From positions 62,001-126,000 of IMG/VR virus record IMGVR_UViG_3300002052_000001: a DNA stretch of 64,000 nt; one strand, written 5' to 3'. The notes beneath the pieces were generated by a model, which saw nothing but the letters and a program-made list of their open reading frames with translations, was not told where the DNA came from and did not search any database. Shown here piece after piece: positions 31,010 to 38,860 of this stretch. Origin of the DNA: a virus. The translations under genes and the position numbers were made by a program. The first letter of the stretch is position 1. Each line of letters begins with the position of its first letter.

Positions 31010-31480
31010 ATGGCGGTACCAGTTCCACACGAATTCTTATTCGGATTCCGGTTTCACGCTCGGTTCTGGCAGCTCTACACCAAGGATGGGCCGCCGCTGG
31101 ACCTGGGTGAACGTGGTTTCCAGTCGCTAGAGGTCGGCGCGGAGCACTGCGGGATGCGGTTTACACCGCTTGGCCTGGAGGTGTGGACCGGGCAGCGGAT
31201 AGAACAGCCGATGCTGTTCGACTTGCTCCAGAACGCCCGGACGGTCGAGGTGGTGCTGTTCGCGCCCAAGGTGGAGCAAAAGTCCCGTGTCTTCACCCTG
31301 CGGATCGGGAAGCCCATGCGGTTGCCGTTTCGTCTGGACGCGATGGCCAACATCTACGCTTCGGACGGTGTGCTGTTCCAAGAGACCGAGCTGCTGGAAA
31401 TGGTCGATGAGATTCGGCCGTTTCCACCGCCAAAGGAAGAGGCCGAGTCCGAGCCTCAGCCGGAAGGCCAGGAGGGTTAA
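31010..31480 (+). CDS. Hypothetical protein, 156 aa
   Basis: ATG after a triple GGAGAAGGAGAAGG site. MAVPVPHEFLFGFRFHARFWQLYTKDG, then a beta-rich middle and an acidic tail (EEAESEPQPEGQEG). No motif recognised. Confidence 0.65.
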   Translation: MAVPVPHEFLFGFRFHARFWQLYTKDGPPLDLGERGFQSLEVGAEHCGMRFTPLGLEVWTGQRIEQPMLFDLLQNARTVEVVLFAPKVEQKSRVFTLRIGKPMRLPFRLDAMANIYASDGVLFQETELLEMVDEIRPFPPPKEEAESEPQPEGQEG

Positions 31481-31714
31481 ATGGGAGATTTTCTAAAAGA
31501 GTGGGTGCGTTTCCTCCCCCCTATGATTCTGGGCTGGCTGGTGACGTTTATCGTGATGTGTGTGGTGGTGGCGGTGGTCGAGAATCGCGGGAAGGCTACG
31601 GAATTCAGCGAGTGTCAGCAGCGGCAGCAGATGGTGAAAGCCCAGCAAAAACAGGCTGAGGCGCTGGAGGACATCGCGGCGGCTCTAAAAGACCTCAAGA
31701 AGGCGTGCAAATGA
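31481..31714 (+). CDS. Membrane-anchored coiled-coil protein, 77 aa
   Basis: One membrane segment at residues about 13-33 (PPMILGWLVTFIVMCVVVAVV), then a helical Gln/Lys/Glu-rich coil to the C-terminus. Resembles the small spanin-like or septum-like anchors by layout only. Starts on the base after the preceding stop. Confidence 0.65.
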   Translation: MGDFLKEWVRFLPPMILGWLVTFIVMCVVVAVVENRGKATEFSECQQRQQMVKAQQKQAEALEDIAAALKDLKKACK

Positions 31715-32196
31715 CCGTTACCAAAAAGAGTATTGCGGCGGCCCATGAGATGCTGGAGGAGGTCCTGGCCGATCGGATGGTAGGGCTGCTCAACGAGATG
31801 CTGGCGCTGGACTACGATGCGACCGTGGAGCTGGTGTTCGGGACGCACGTTCCGTGCAACAAGGCGCTGGCCGATCACCCGTCCGTGCAGGTGCGCGAGC
31901 TGCCGGAGGAGTACCAGCAGGGCGAGCGCAAGTGGGGCGTCCGGGTCATGGGGCTGCTCAACGGCCTGGCCGGGCGCTACCCGGACGGCTGGGGCCGCGT
32001 GTGCGGGCACTTCGACGTGGTGTGCTTGGCCGAGGAGTGCGAGCCCACCGAGGAGCAGCGCGGCAAGAGCAAGGTTGGCGATCCGTGCCCGAACTGCGGC
32101 GAGCCCCTGGCGCTGGGCAGGCTGATCAAGTTCGCCCGCGTGCCGCCCAAGGAGCACGGCGTGGTGCCCGCGCCGGAAGAGAAGCAGGTGCACTGA
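31711..32196 (+). CDS. Hypothetical protein, 161 aa
   Basis: ATGA overlap. MTVTKKSIAAAHEMLEEVLADRMVGLLNEML, then an alpha-beta region with CGHFDVVCLAEE and GDPCPNCGEPLALGRL (a CxxC near residues 129-132). No family recognised. Confidence 0.6.
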   Translation: MTVTKKSIAAAHEMLEEVLADRMVGLLNEMLALDYDATVELVFGTHVPCNKALADHPSVQVRELPEEYQQGERKWGVRVMGLLNGLAGRYPDGWGRVCGHFDVVCLAEECEPTEEQRGKSKVGDPCPNCGEPLALGRLIKFARVPPKEHGVVPAPEEKQVH

Positions 32197-32474
32197 TGAC
32201 GGTTTTGCGCTGGCTGTCGCCGTTTTACTGGCTGAAGCGGTATCTGATATGGAAATGGACAAAGGACGTGGTGCTGGCACCGCGTGAGCCATCGCTTCAT
32301 TTCGATCCACTCCAGCCTGATGATGGCGACAGGGCGGGCGTGCCGTTCAGAAGGAATGCCGATTTGAGAGACGTGGACGGCCTTCTTAGGCGCGTGGAGG
32401 GGGAGCTGCCGGAAGAGATTGACGGTGAGCATGACCCGGTGCTGCACATGGGAGAGGACGAGGATTATCACTAG
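32196..32474 (+). CDS. Small hypothetical protein, 92 aa
   Basis: TGATG coupling. The first 25 residues (MTVLRWLSPFYWLKRYLIWKW) are aromatic and may lie on a membrane. Acidic C-terminus. No motif recognised. Confidence 0.6.
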   Translation: MTVLRWLSPFYWLKRYLIWKWTKDVVLAPREPSLHFDPLQPDDGDRAGVPFRRNADLRDVDGLLRRVEGELPEEIDGEHDPVLHMGEDEDYH

Positions 32475-32485
32475 GAGAAGGAAAC

Positions 32486-33247
32486 GTGGATTCAAGAGAA
32501 CGTTTGGACGATTTGATCGGCATACTCCAAAAACTAATGGAGTCCCCTTTTTCGTCGGATACGAGGCGAGAAGCCAGCGAGAGATTCACGGAGCTACTGG
32601 ATTCCCTTCAGCAGGAAGGGGATGCGGGAGTCGACACGCAGCAGATTATTTCCATCCTGAAAAAGCATTTGTTTCACTGGTTCTGGGAGCGCCGGGCGCG
32701 GATGTTTTTCAGGCTGAAGAAGCGGGCGCAAGAAGCGTACGTGGAGGATTTGATATGGGGGGTGAAACGATTTCTGCGTCGGGTCGAGCCCCCTTTGCGT
32801 GGAGTTCCTTTGCCGAACCGGTATCGCAGATGGTTTGACCCGACGTTGCGGGAGGAGCGGCTGTTATCCAGGTATCTCGATTTTCAACGGCGCGTGATGG
32901 CCACGCATTCTGAGGAAGGAATGAGGCCGGAGAAACGCTATTTCAGGATAGAGGTTCCTTTTGCGGCCGGTAGGCACGATGGCAAGCCGGTCGTGTTTTT
33001 GTCCAAAGAAGAGGCTGAGATAGTCGAAAGGGAAACAAAGGCGCGGAGCAGGATGGGTGTTGAGGGATGGTGGCATTTCGTGAAGGATGCGGACGGGAAC
33101 GTGATAGGAACGCTTGTGACCGAAGAAGCTCCGCAGCCCGCAGATGATGTCCCCGAGCCCGCAGGCGAGCCAGAAAAAGATGCCGAGTCTCTTGAGCCGG
33201 AGGACCCAGATGATGGCGAGGCCAAGCTGCGCGGCTGGGATAAGTGA
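32486..33247 (+). CDS. Hypothetical protein, 253 aa
   Basis: GTG after AGGAGAAGGAAAC. MDSRERLDDLIGILQKLMESPF, a helical and basic middle (FHWFWERRARMFFRLKKRAQ), a beta section (YFRIEVPFAAGRHDGKPVVFL) and an acidic Pro/Glu tail. No motif recognised. Confidence 0.65.
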   Translation: MDSRERLDDLIGILQKLMESPFSSDTRREASERFTELLDSLQQEGDAGVDTQQIISILKKHLFHWFWERRARMFFRLKKRAQEAYVEDLIWGVKRFLRRVEPPLRGVPLPNRYRRWFDPTLREERLLSRYLDFQRRVMATHSEEGMRPEKRYFRIEVPFAAGRHDGKPVVFLSKEEAEIVERETKARSRMGVEGWWHFVKDADGNVIGTLVTEEAPQPADDVPEPAGEPEKDAESLEPEDPDDGEAKLRGWDK

Positions 33248-33259
33248 GCCACCGCTGTT

Positions 33260-34039
33260 ATGTGTGATGATGATGATCGGACGAACGGAGAAGAGCTGCG
33301 CGACAGGGGAATGGAGCGTGTCGCGGAGAACGCCGGGGAGTGGAAATATACGGCGCAAGCTGAGATAGATGGTTGGTTTAGTGAAACCCCGGAAGGAGAA
33401 GTTTTTACGGGGGAGGATATCCGAACCGCTATTCAGTCTGTTGTAGGAGAGCCCCATCATCATAACGCCTGGAGTGCCGTTATAGGGGGAAGGATAAGGA
33501 AGTGGCTGGCGGCGAATTTGATCGAGATAGAGGGGACCTCCTTGGCAAAGGTTGAGGCCGCTCATGCTCGCTTGATGAGGCAGTACAGGAGAACGGGGAC
33601 GCCGCTGAAAACGGAGAGGAGGGCCGCGAAGGCCGAAGCTCCGCAGGCGTGGCCAGTTCACCGTTGCCATGCCAGGGGGTGTGAGGCAGTCGACTGCCAT
33701 CCTGAACTGCCGTTCTGTAAGCGGCACTTCAACCTGCTGCCGGGGTCCTATAGGGGGCGTTTGTGGCGCGGCCGACGCCAGGATGGGGTCTGTGGTGCCT
33801 GTGAGCCCAGGGACGCCGACGAGGTGCCTCTACGGGCCGCAGATGGCTGGTATGAGCTGCTCAATCAATCGGAGGCCATCCTGCTCATCCTAGAGTATGA
33901 GGATTGTGGCGGCCATCCGCAATTGTTAGACCGGGAGGGCTTCTGTTGGGGCTGTGGGATATTCAACGCGGAGAAGACTTACCAGGAGGCGCGGGCGGTC
34001 ATCAAGAAGTTCAACCTGGAAAAGGGCCTGTATGCCTGA
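33260..34039 (+). CDS. Helical plus Cys-zinc protein, 259 aa
   Basis: Residues about 27-120 are a helical domain (YTAQAEIDGWFSETPEGEVFTGEDIRTAIQSVVGE...) found at the start of several phage replication-associated proteins. A zinc domain follows: CHARGCEAVDCHPELPFCKRHFNLLP (about 136-161). The C-terminal third has a second CWGC. Palindrome copy 4 encodes part of the zinc domain. Function unknown. Confidence 0.6.
   Translation: MCDDDDRTNGEELRDRGMERVAENAGEWKYTAQAEIDGWFSETPEGEVFTGEDIRTAIQSVVGEPHHHNAWSAVIGGRIRKWLAANLIEIEGTSLAKVEAAHARLMRQYRRTGTPLKTERRAAKAEAPQAWPVHRCHARGCEAVDCHPELPFCKRHFNLLPGSYRGRLWRGRRQDGVCGACEPRDADEVPLRAADGWYELLNQSEAILLILEYEDCGGHPQLLDREGFCWGCGIFNAEKTYQEARAVIKKFNLEKGLYA
33685..33698. 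repeat. GGCAGTCGACTGCC palindrome, copy 4
   Basis: Exact copy inside the zinc domain of the 33260-34039 gene, read as EAVDC. The frame differs from copies 1 and 3. Confidence 0.9.
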
Positions 34040-34292
34040 AGAACGATCCAGAATGAGCCTCCAGGAGGCCAAGGAAATCAACGGAAACGTTGCTCAGTGG
34101 TACATACATACAGTCGTATTCGGGGAGGAAGTTACGCTGCCGCCGTATCCCAAGGAGCAGATGCTGGAAGCGTTCAGTATCGTCGATAAAGCCAATAATC
34201 TCCACGTGGTACGGGAAGATGGCAAGCGCACCCTGTACGTGGTCTGTGCTTCTCGTATCGCCGACTTGGTGGTGAAGGTCCGGGGCTGGTAG
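34032..34292 (+). CDS. Hypothetical protein, 86 aa
   Basis: Overlaps the previous gene by 8 bases. MPEERSRMSLQEAKEINGNVAQWYIHTVVFGEEVTLPPYP, then an alpha-beta end. An alternative start is ATG 34053. No motif recognised. Confidence 0.6.
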   Translation: MPEERSRMSLQEAKEINGNVAQWYIHTVVFGEEVTLPPYPKEQMLEAFSIVDKANNLHVVREDGKRTLYVVCASRIADLVVKVRGW

Positions 34293-34352
34293 TCCGTCCC
34301 TGGGGACATCTTGTGCCACTAGGGTAAAATTCGGCTGGAAATGACACTAGAG

Positions 34353-34380
34353 GTAGTGTATATCCATAGGCATACACTAC
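34353..34380. promoter_or_regulatory. Inverted repeat in intergenic region
   Basis: GTAGTGTAT (34353-34361) and ATACACTAC (34372-34380), a perfect 9-bp dyad with a 10-nt loop, followed by TTT. Lies in the 130-base gap 34293-34422, the widest gap of this plus-strand block. Could be an operator or a weak terminator. Confidence 0.55.
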
Positions 34381-34422
34381 TTTGCGTTACTCAAGACGCG
34401 CCTGTAGGAAAAGGTGGGTTTT

Positions 34423-34572
34423 GTGTGGTGGTTGCTAGCGGTGATGGTGGCTTTAAGCGTGGGTGTGATGGTCGTGCGCAGTAGGAAGCCGGTGGTCGAA
34501 GATGGTCTGCTGGACAGCACCGATCGGTGGCAACGGATACGAGGTGCTTTGGAAAAGCGCGCAGCGCGTTGA
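34423..34572 (+). CDS. Small single-span membrane protein, 49 aa
   Basis: GTG after GTAGGAAAAGGTGGG. MWWLLAVMVALSVGVMVV (residues 1-18) is a membrane helix with the basic RSRK on its cytoplasmic side, followed by a polar tail ending KRAAR. Nothing more can be said. Confidence 0.6.
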   Translation: MWWLLAVMVALSVGVMVVRSRKPVVEDGLLDSTDRWQRIRGALEKRAAR

Positions 34573-34584
34573 TGGGAGGTGCCG

Positions 34585-34977
34585 ATGTCTTTTCTCAGTG
34601 CAATCGAGGCCAGGCAACGATTGACTAGAGGGAGATTCGACGAAATACGCAACGTGCTGGAGCGGTTGCCAATTCCTACACCGTCTACCGCCGGTGTCAC
34701 CAACGGCTTACGAATTCCGTACCGCTTGAGAAATCGCCTGGTCGAGGTGCAGAGTCGTCACCAGATGGGTTCCGTGAAGGAGGTCATCTTTAAGTGCCTA
34801 GTGCTCGGGTTGATGACATTGGAGCGCCTGCCGCCGACGGTCAATGGGCTACGCTCCCCCAAAACCCCGGAGGAGTTCTACCGGATGAACGGGTTGAGGC
34901 CGTTGTCGGAGGATGAAGTGTCGCGGCTGCGGGATGAGGGGTACAATGCGCCGCGTGAACAGCCCGATACGATATAA
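34585..34977 (+). CDS. Hypothetical protein, 130 aa
   Basis: ATG after GGGAGGTGCC. SFLSAIEARQRLTRGRFDEIRNVLERLPIPTPSTAGVTNG, then RIPYRLRNRLVEVQSRHQMGSVKEVIFKCLVLGL. Helical and basic; no motif recognised. Confidence 0.6.
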   Translation: MSFLSAIEARQRLTRGRFDEIRNVLERLPIPTPSTAGVTNGLRIPYRLRNRLVEVQSRHQMGSVKEVIFKCLVLGLMTLERLPPTVNGLRSPKTPEEFYRMNGLRPLSEDEVSRLRDEGYNAPREQPDTI

Positions 34978-35335
34978 GGGAAGAGCGGCGGCGTTGGATG
35001 TGGAGACGAACGAAGAGTCAACCACCCTCTCAGCCGTCGCAGAGACAGACCGTGGTACGCCCGTTTATGTCCTGGACGAGCCCATCCCCGAACGTCTTGT
35101 GCCCCCCCAGTTCCGCAAGAAGCGCGGGCTCGGTGACCCGGACCCTTTTGGACCGTTTGCCAAGTGGCTGGCGAGCAAGTTTCCGAAATCCTCTGCTGTC
35201 ATTGTCCGCTATCGTCGGTACACTAGAATTCTCAAGATCGGCAAGGGCGGTGATGTCTTTACCCTCACGGCTCGGTCGATCCGCCGGGAGGACCGTGCGC
35301 GCCTGGTGCGAGAAGGGCTCCTGAATAAAACGTGA
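34946..35335 (+). CDS. Hypothetical protein, 129 aa
   Basis: ATG at 34946 after GAGGGGT. DEPIPERLVPPQFRKKRGLGDPDPFGPFAKWLASKFP precedes a short beta/helical C-terminus (VIVRYRRYTRILKIG). No motif recognised. Its stop touches palindrome copy 5. Confidence 0.55.
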   Translation: MRRVNSPIRYKGRAAALDVETNEESTTLSAVAETDRGTPVYVLDEPIPERLVPPQFRKKRGLGDPDPFGPFAKWLASKFPKSSAVIVRYRRYTRILKIGKGGDVFTLTARSIRREDRARLVREGLLNKT

Positions 35336-35349
35336 GGCAGTCGACTGCC
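35336..35349. repeat. GGCAGTCGACTGCC palindrome, copy 5 (intergenic)
   Basis: Exact copy starting on the base after the preceding stop and abutting the GGGAGG ribosome site of the 35360 gene. The layout is the same as copy 2. Confidence 0.9.
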
Positions 35350-35359
35350 GGGAGGCATC

Positions 35360-35914
35360 ATGCACGTTGAAATAAAAATCGTCGCCAAGGACTACGAGCA
35401 CGGCAAGCAGGCGACCAAGCACGAAGAGGTCGAGATACCGGCGCGCACGCTCAAGCTCTTCGAGATATTCACCGAGGGTGACCCGGAGAAGACCTTGCGG
35501 TGGATATCGGACACCCTCTTTGGGATAGTTATTCGGGAGGCCCAAGGCGGCGGCAAGAGAGGCAGCTTCAGTGCGGCTCTGACCGAGAGCGGCGGCGGCC
35601 GTATTGGTGGAAGAAGCGCGCCCGGCCAGAATAAGGAAGCCGATGCTCTGGGTGCGACGCTCGGACTCGACGTGTTGCGAGCTGGCGTGGCGAAGGACCG
35701 CGCCGCCTCCGCGCATATGGCACCGCAACCTCCTCCACAGCGGCAGCCCGCACCCCAGCAGCCTCCGCAGGTTGGTCCGGGGCCTATCGGGTTCGCACCG
35801 CCCCAGCAGCCGCCCCAGATAGGGCCGGGTCCCATCGGGTTCAGCGCCAACAAACCCATCAATCCGGGGCCGGGGCCGGGACCCATAGGATTTGGGCCAG
35901 ATCGTCGCAGGTGA
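35360..35914 (+). CDS. Protein with three GPGPIGF repeats, 184 aa
   Basis: Beta-rich head (MHVEIKIVAKDYEHGKQATKHEEVEIPARTL). From about residue 120 it is Pro/Gln-rich with three repeats: QVGPGPIGFAPPQQ, QIGPGPIGFS and GPGPGPIGFGP. Low-complexity repeats suggest a flexible spacer or ligand-binding tail. Just upstream of the third tagged unit. Confidence 0.65.
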   Translation: MHVEIKIVAKDYEHGKQATKHEEVEIPARTLKLFEIFTEGDPEKTLRWISDTLFGIVIREAQGGGKRGSFSAALTESGGGRIGGRSAPGQNKEADALGATLGLDVLRAGVAKDRAASAHMAPQPPPQRQPAPQQPPQVGPGPIGFAPPQQPPQIGPGPIGFSANKPINPGPGPGPIGFGPDRRR

Positions 35915-35920
35915 TATCCT
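35892..35920 (+). promoter_or_regulatory. Candidate promoter of the SxQLxEA unit 3
   Basis: TATCCT at 35915-35920 lies six bases (GGGGCC) before the ATG, the same geometry as at 9115 and 20211. TTGGGC at 35892-35897 with a 17-nt spacer is a fair -35 box. Overlaps the end of the preceding gene. Confidence 0.45.
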
Positions 35921-35926
35921 GGGGCC

Positions 35927-36739
35927 ATGATTTCGGCCCAGCTTCAGGAAGCGTTGCGGGACCAGGGCAACGTCGGTGTGCCCGCGAAAATGCCGGAGCC
36001 GGGCGACCCGATCGATCCAGCCACCATCGACTTGAAGACCGAGTACCGCAAGCTCAACCGGCTGCTGTTCGACAACGAGCTGGGCGAATATCCGATGCGG
36101 TGGAACAACCGGAAGAGCACGTTGGCACGTGTACGTTCGAGAGGTATCCGGGGTCGGCCGGAAACCGTGAAGATACACAGTATAGAGTTCTCAAAATTCT
36201 ATCATCTAACCCGTGAACAGTTTATGAATCGGCTGGCTCACGAGATGATCCACGTCAAGCTCATCGAGAAGGGGATGAAAGAATTGGGCGGCGCTCATGG
36301 CCTGTATTTCGAGGCCGAAAGGCGGCGCATCAATGCTTTAGGAAGAGGGTTCTATGTTACCGCCCGAGAGGAGCTTCCCGCCACTACTGAGCTGAGGACA
36401 AGAAAGACCAAGGAAGTGGTGGCCGTGCTCATCGACCACAGGGATGGAAAGAAGACCGTTCTTCCGGTCGAGGAAAAAGCCTGGAAGAGGGTGTTCGCTT
36501 TTTTGTCGGGTGCGCCGAAACCGTGGCTGGAAAACAAGAATTTTTACTTGGTGCTGTCGGACAACCAGGCGCTTCATCGTTTGCCGATCAAGCGGTCGAT
36601 TCCGCGTGGAAAATTCGTGAGCTACCACCTGCCGGACGGTGAATGGGAGAGGATCAGGCGTGAAGGAAAGCGGCTTGCGTCTATTGTGAGTGGCACCGCC
36701 TCGTGGGAGCGCGGTAGCGGGATATTGGCGATGATGTGA
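35927..36739 (+). CDS. Tagged SprT-like zinc metallopeptidase, 270 aa
   Basis: Tag MISAQLQEAL (LQE|A). The SprT fold follows: YRKLNRLLFDNELGEYPMRWN (40-60), LAHEMIHVKLIEKG (HEMIH 105-109) and GGAHGLYFEAERRRI (H124 third ligand). SprT-like enzymes cut DNA-bound or damaged proteins. The C-terminal 100 residues are an extra alpha-beta domain of unknown type. With the tag, a virion-borne protease delivered with DNA is a reasonable reading. Confidence 0.8.
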   Translation: MISAQLQEALRDQGNVGVPAKMPEPGDPIDPATIDLKTEYRKLNRLLFDNELGEYPMRWNNRKSTLARVRSRGIRGRPETVKIHSIEFSKFYHLTREQFMNRLAHEMIHVKLIEKGMKELGGAHGLYFEAERRRINALGRGFYVTAREELPATTELRTRKTKEVVAVLIDHRDGKKTVLPVEEKAWKRVFAFLSGAPKPWLENKNFYLVLSDNQALHRLPIKRSIPRGKFVSYHLPDGEWERIRREGKRLASIVSGTASWERGSGILAMM

Positions 36740-37485
36740 TGCTTGCGGATCAACTACAGACGGCGGTGACCGAGGCTACCGAGAAGGTGGACCGCATCTA
36801 CCGGCAGGAGGCGCTGGATTACTGGAAGCTGCTGAGCACCTACGTCAAAAAGAATGCGGAAACCCTACACCAGTTGCCGAAGCACAAACAGTTTCAAGGC
36901 TTTGTTATCTTCCCTAAACATCTACACACGACGCGCACGTATCCGGATCTTTTTATTGTGCTTGCGCCCAGCAGCTATACGGCAGGAATGGGGAGTCCTC
37001 GGAGTGGTGGCAAAGGGCAAGTGATGGTGTTGCCGGTGTTGATAGGACCATACGATACTAAGCACATATCCACCAGGATAACGGTGCGACGCGACGCCTT
37101 CGTGCACGAGTTTATTCATTACCTGGACAGTCATCGTTTTAAGGGAAAGCCACCGGCAGCACCGGCAGAGTTGCTACAGAAAAAGGGTTATTCGGCGTAT
37201 TACAATAGCCCCCAGGAGTTCAACGCCTTCTATCAGATGGGCGCTGGAGAGGCCCTGAGTTTTCTCCGTAACGTGGCGACGCAGGCCGAACCCATACAGC
37301 GCGGCAGTTTGGCCCGGTATCTCAAGAGCTTCAAAGTTTTCGAGAAACGTATTGGTGGCGACCAGACGTTCTTTGACCAGGATTTCGTGGCTGGTCTCAA
37401 TAAGAAATACAAGCGCAAATTTCTTCAGCGTTTGTATGGTCTATATGTTGAGATTGTGAGGGAATTAGGGACCGGAGAAGGCTGA
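36739..37485 (+). CDS. Tagged gluzincin-like metallopeptidase, 248 aa
   Basis: Tag MLADQLQTAVTEA (LQT|A), or GTG three bases earlier. FVHEFIHYLDSHR (HEFIH 123-127, D130) and YYNSPQEFNAFYQ about 35 residues on give a HExxH enzyme with a candidate third ligand Glu. An RNAP- or cell-wall substrate is unknown. TGA of the previous gene overlaps its ATG, so it is translationally coupled to the SprT-like gene. Confidence 0.75.
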   Translation: MLADQLQTAVTEATEKVDRIYRQEALDYWKLLSTYVKKNAETLHQLPKHKQFQGFVIFPKHLHTTRTYPDLFIVLAPSSYTAGMGSPRSGGKGQVMVLPVLIGPYDTKHISTRITVRRDAFVHEFIHYLDSHRFKGKPPAAPAELLQKKGYSAYYNSPQEFNAFYQMGAGEALSFLRNVATQAEPIQRGSLARYLKSFKVFEKRIGGDQTFFDQDFVAGLNKKYKRKFLQRLYGLYVEIVRELGTGEG

Positions 37486-38618
37486 TGCTGATTTCCGAAC
37501 AGCTCCAGGAGGCCCTTGCCGGACCGACCGACATCAGCGATACCTTCCGGTCGCTAAGCAGCCTGGCCCGGTACAACAACGGTTTATGGAAAAGCGACCG
37601 GCAGGCGCGGTTTCTGCTCAATAGGATTTCCAGTCCTGGCTACCGGGATCGGTCAGCAGAGGCATGGGCTCGCAGACATGGATACCGAGGACACGCCATT
37701 ACGAATATCGTCTCGGACAAGCGATACGGGCGGCGCGATGTCAGCAAGGTTCGGTATTACGGCGACGTTTTCGTGGTTGACAATGGCGGTGTCGTGGCCA
37801 AGGGGCGGCTCAAGATCAGCCAGGCCAAGCCCAAGCAGGGGCAGTACGGCCATGAGGTCGACTGGGGCGGCACGAAGGTGGAGTTCGAGCGTAAGAAGAT
37901 TCCCACCATCGTGGTGGATGTTGAAAAGGAGCGCCAGGCGGCGGTTCGGAAGAATGAGCCTGACATCGAGATGATAAAGTCGATCCCCGGCTGGGAGGGG
38001 AAGGACATCTTGGTGGACTTCATCCGACAACTAGAAAACGGCCGTGCTCTGTCTCCGGCTCAGAAGGGCGTTGTGCAGCGGATGATGCCTGAGAAAGATA
38101 TCTTTCTGGGGCAGAAGGAGGACTGGAAACACACGTGGGAGCGGTACAAAAAACTGATCACCAAAGCGCTGGTTCCGGCGTTATGCGACTATCATGTGGA
38201 GCGGGAAAAGGGATTCGAGGCCCAGTACCAGCAGTTCCGGAAGGAGAAGGGGGAGAAAGCATATTGGCATCATAGGATGCCGGACGTGGCCGGGACGGAG
38301 GCGGCATTCAGGAACTACAAGTTCGGACAGGGATGGTACGATCGGGAGGCCGTGTTGGTGTTGGAGCAAGGCATCGGTCGGGTTAACCTGGCAGCCATCA
38401 GCGGGTCGCCTAATCACGACATGGAGAGGGATGTCGGGAGGGCGATTTGGGGTAAGAAACCTTCAAAGGCTGCCTTGCGCGTGATCGACTGGTTGACCCG
38501 AGTGGTCGAACGATTCGGCGATGCAACCAAGGACCAGATGCTGGCGCTGATTAAGAAGCAGAAGTCGATGGAGTTCGAGACCCATAAGGGCCGGATTTTT
38601 CCGAAAATGAAAAGGTAG
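37485..38618 (+). CDS. Tagged protein, 377 aa, unknown
   Basis: Tag MLISEQLQEALAG (LQE|A). Middle includes RRDVSKVRYYGDVFVVDNGGVVAKGRLKISQAK, then a large helical C-terminal part (YHVEREKGFEAQYQQFRKEKGEKAYWHHRMPD). No HExxH motif and no known domain recognised. Third gene of the unit and coupled to the metallopeptidase by overlapping ATG/TGA. Confidence 0.65.
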   Translation: MLISEQLQEALAGPTDISDTFRSLSSLARYNNGLWKSDRQARFLLNRISSPGYRDRSAEAWARRHGYRGHAITNIVSDKRYGRRDVSKVRYYGDVFVVDNGGVVAKGRLKISQAKPKQGQYGHEVDWGGTKVEFERKKIPTIVVDVEKERQAAVRKNEPDIEMIKSIPGWEGKDILVDFIRQLENGRALSPAQKGVVQRMMPEKDIFLGQKEDWKHTWERYKKLITKALVPALCDYHVEREKGFEAQYQQFRKEKGEKAYWHHRMPDVAGTEAAFRNYKFGQGWYDREAVLVLEQGIGRVNLAAISGSPNHDMERDVGRAIWGKKPSKAALRVIDWLTRVVERFGDATKDQMLALIKKQKSMEFETHKGRIFPKMKR

Positions 38619-38630
38619 TGGCTAGCTTTT
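38610..38630. terminator. Convergent hairpin, candidate bidirectional terminator
   Basis: AAAAGGTAG (38610-38618) and CTAGCTTTT (38622-38630) pair with one mismatch around a 3-nt loop, with A and T runs on both sides. It lies at the junction of the plus and minus blocks. Confidence 0.5.
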
Positions 38631-38632
38631 GT

Positions 38633-38860
38633 TCAGCCTCCTACTATCTTGTCTTCCAGCTCCTGGAGCTGTTCGACGTATTCCTGGTACCACTTAGCGC
38701 GCTTGGCCGGATCGGGTAGCCGATTGATCACCTCCGCCAGGTGTTTGGTATTGGTGACCATCGACTCCTCCATGACCTCAGCGGCCGACTTCAGGGGCGG
38801 CCCCGGATCGCCATCGTCGGGGCCGTCGGTGGTGACCTGTTGTGTCATAAGTAGCTTCAT
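38633..38860 (-). CDS. Small helical protein, 75 aa
   Basis: ATG at 38860 after AAGGAGCCGC. EVMEESMVTNTKHLAEVINRLPDPAKRAKWYQEYVEQLQELEDKIVGG is a helical hairpin-like pair. Overlaps the HTH gene by 4 bases as its downstream partner. Confidence 0.6.
   Translation of the reverse strand: MKLLMTQQVTTDGPDDGDPGPPLKSAAEVMEESMVTNTKHLAEVINRLPDPAKRAKWYQEYVEQLQELEDKIVGG

Noticed and set aside
36126-36131. CACGTG core, possible second parS
   Set aside because: Flanks do not match GTTTCACGTGAAAC. The same applies to CACGTG at 29529.
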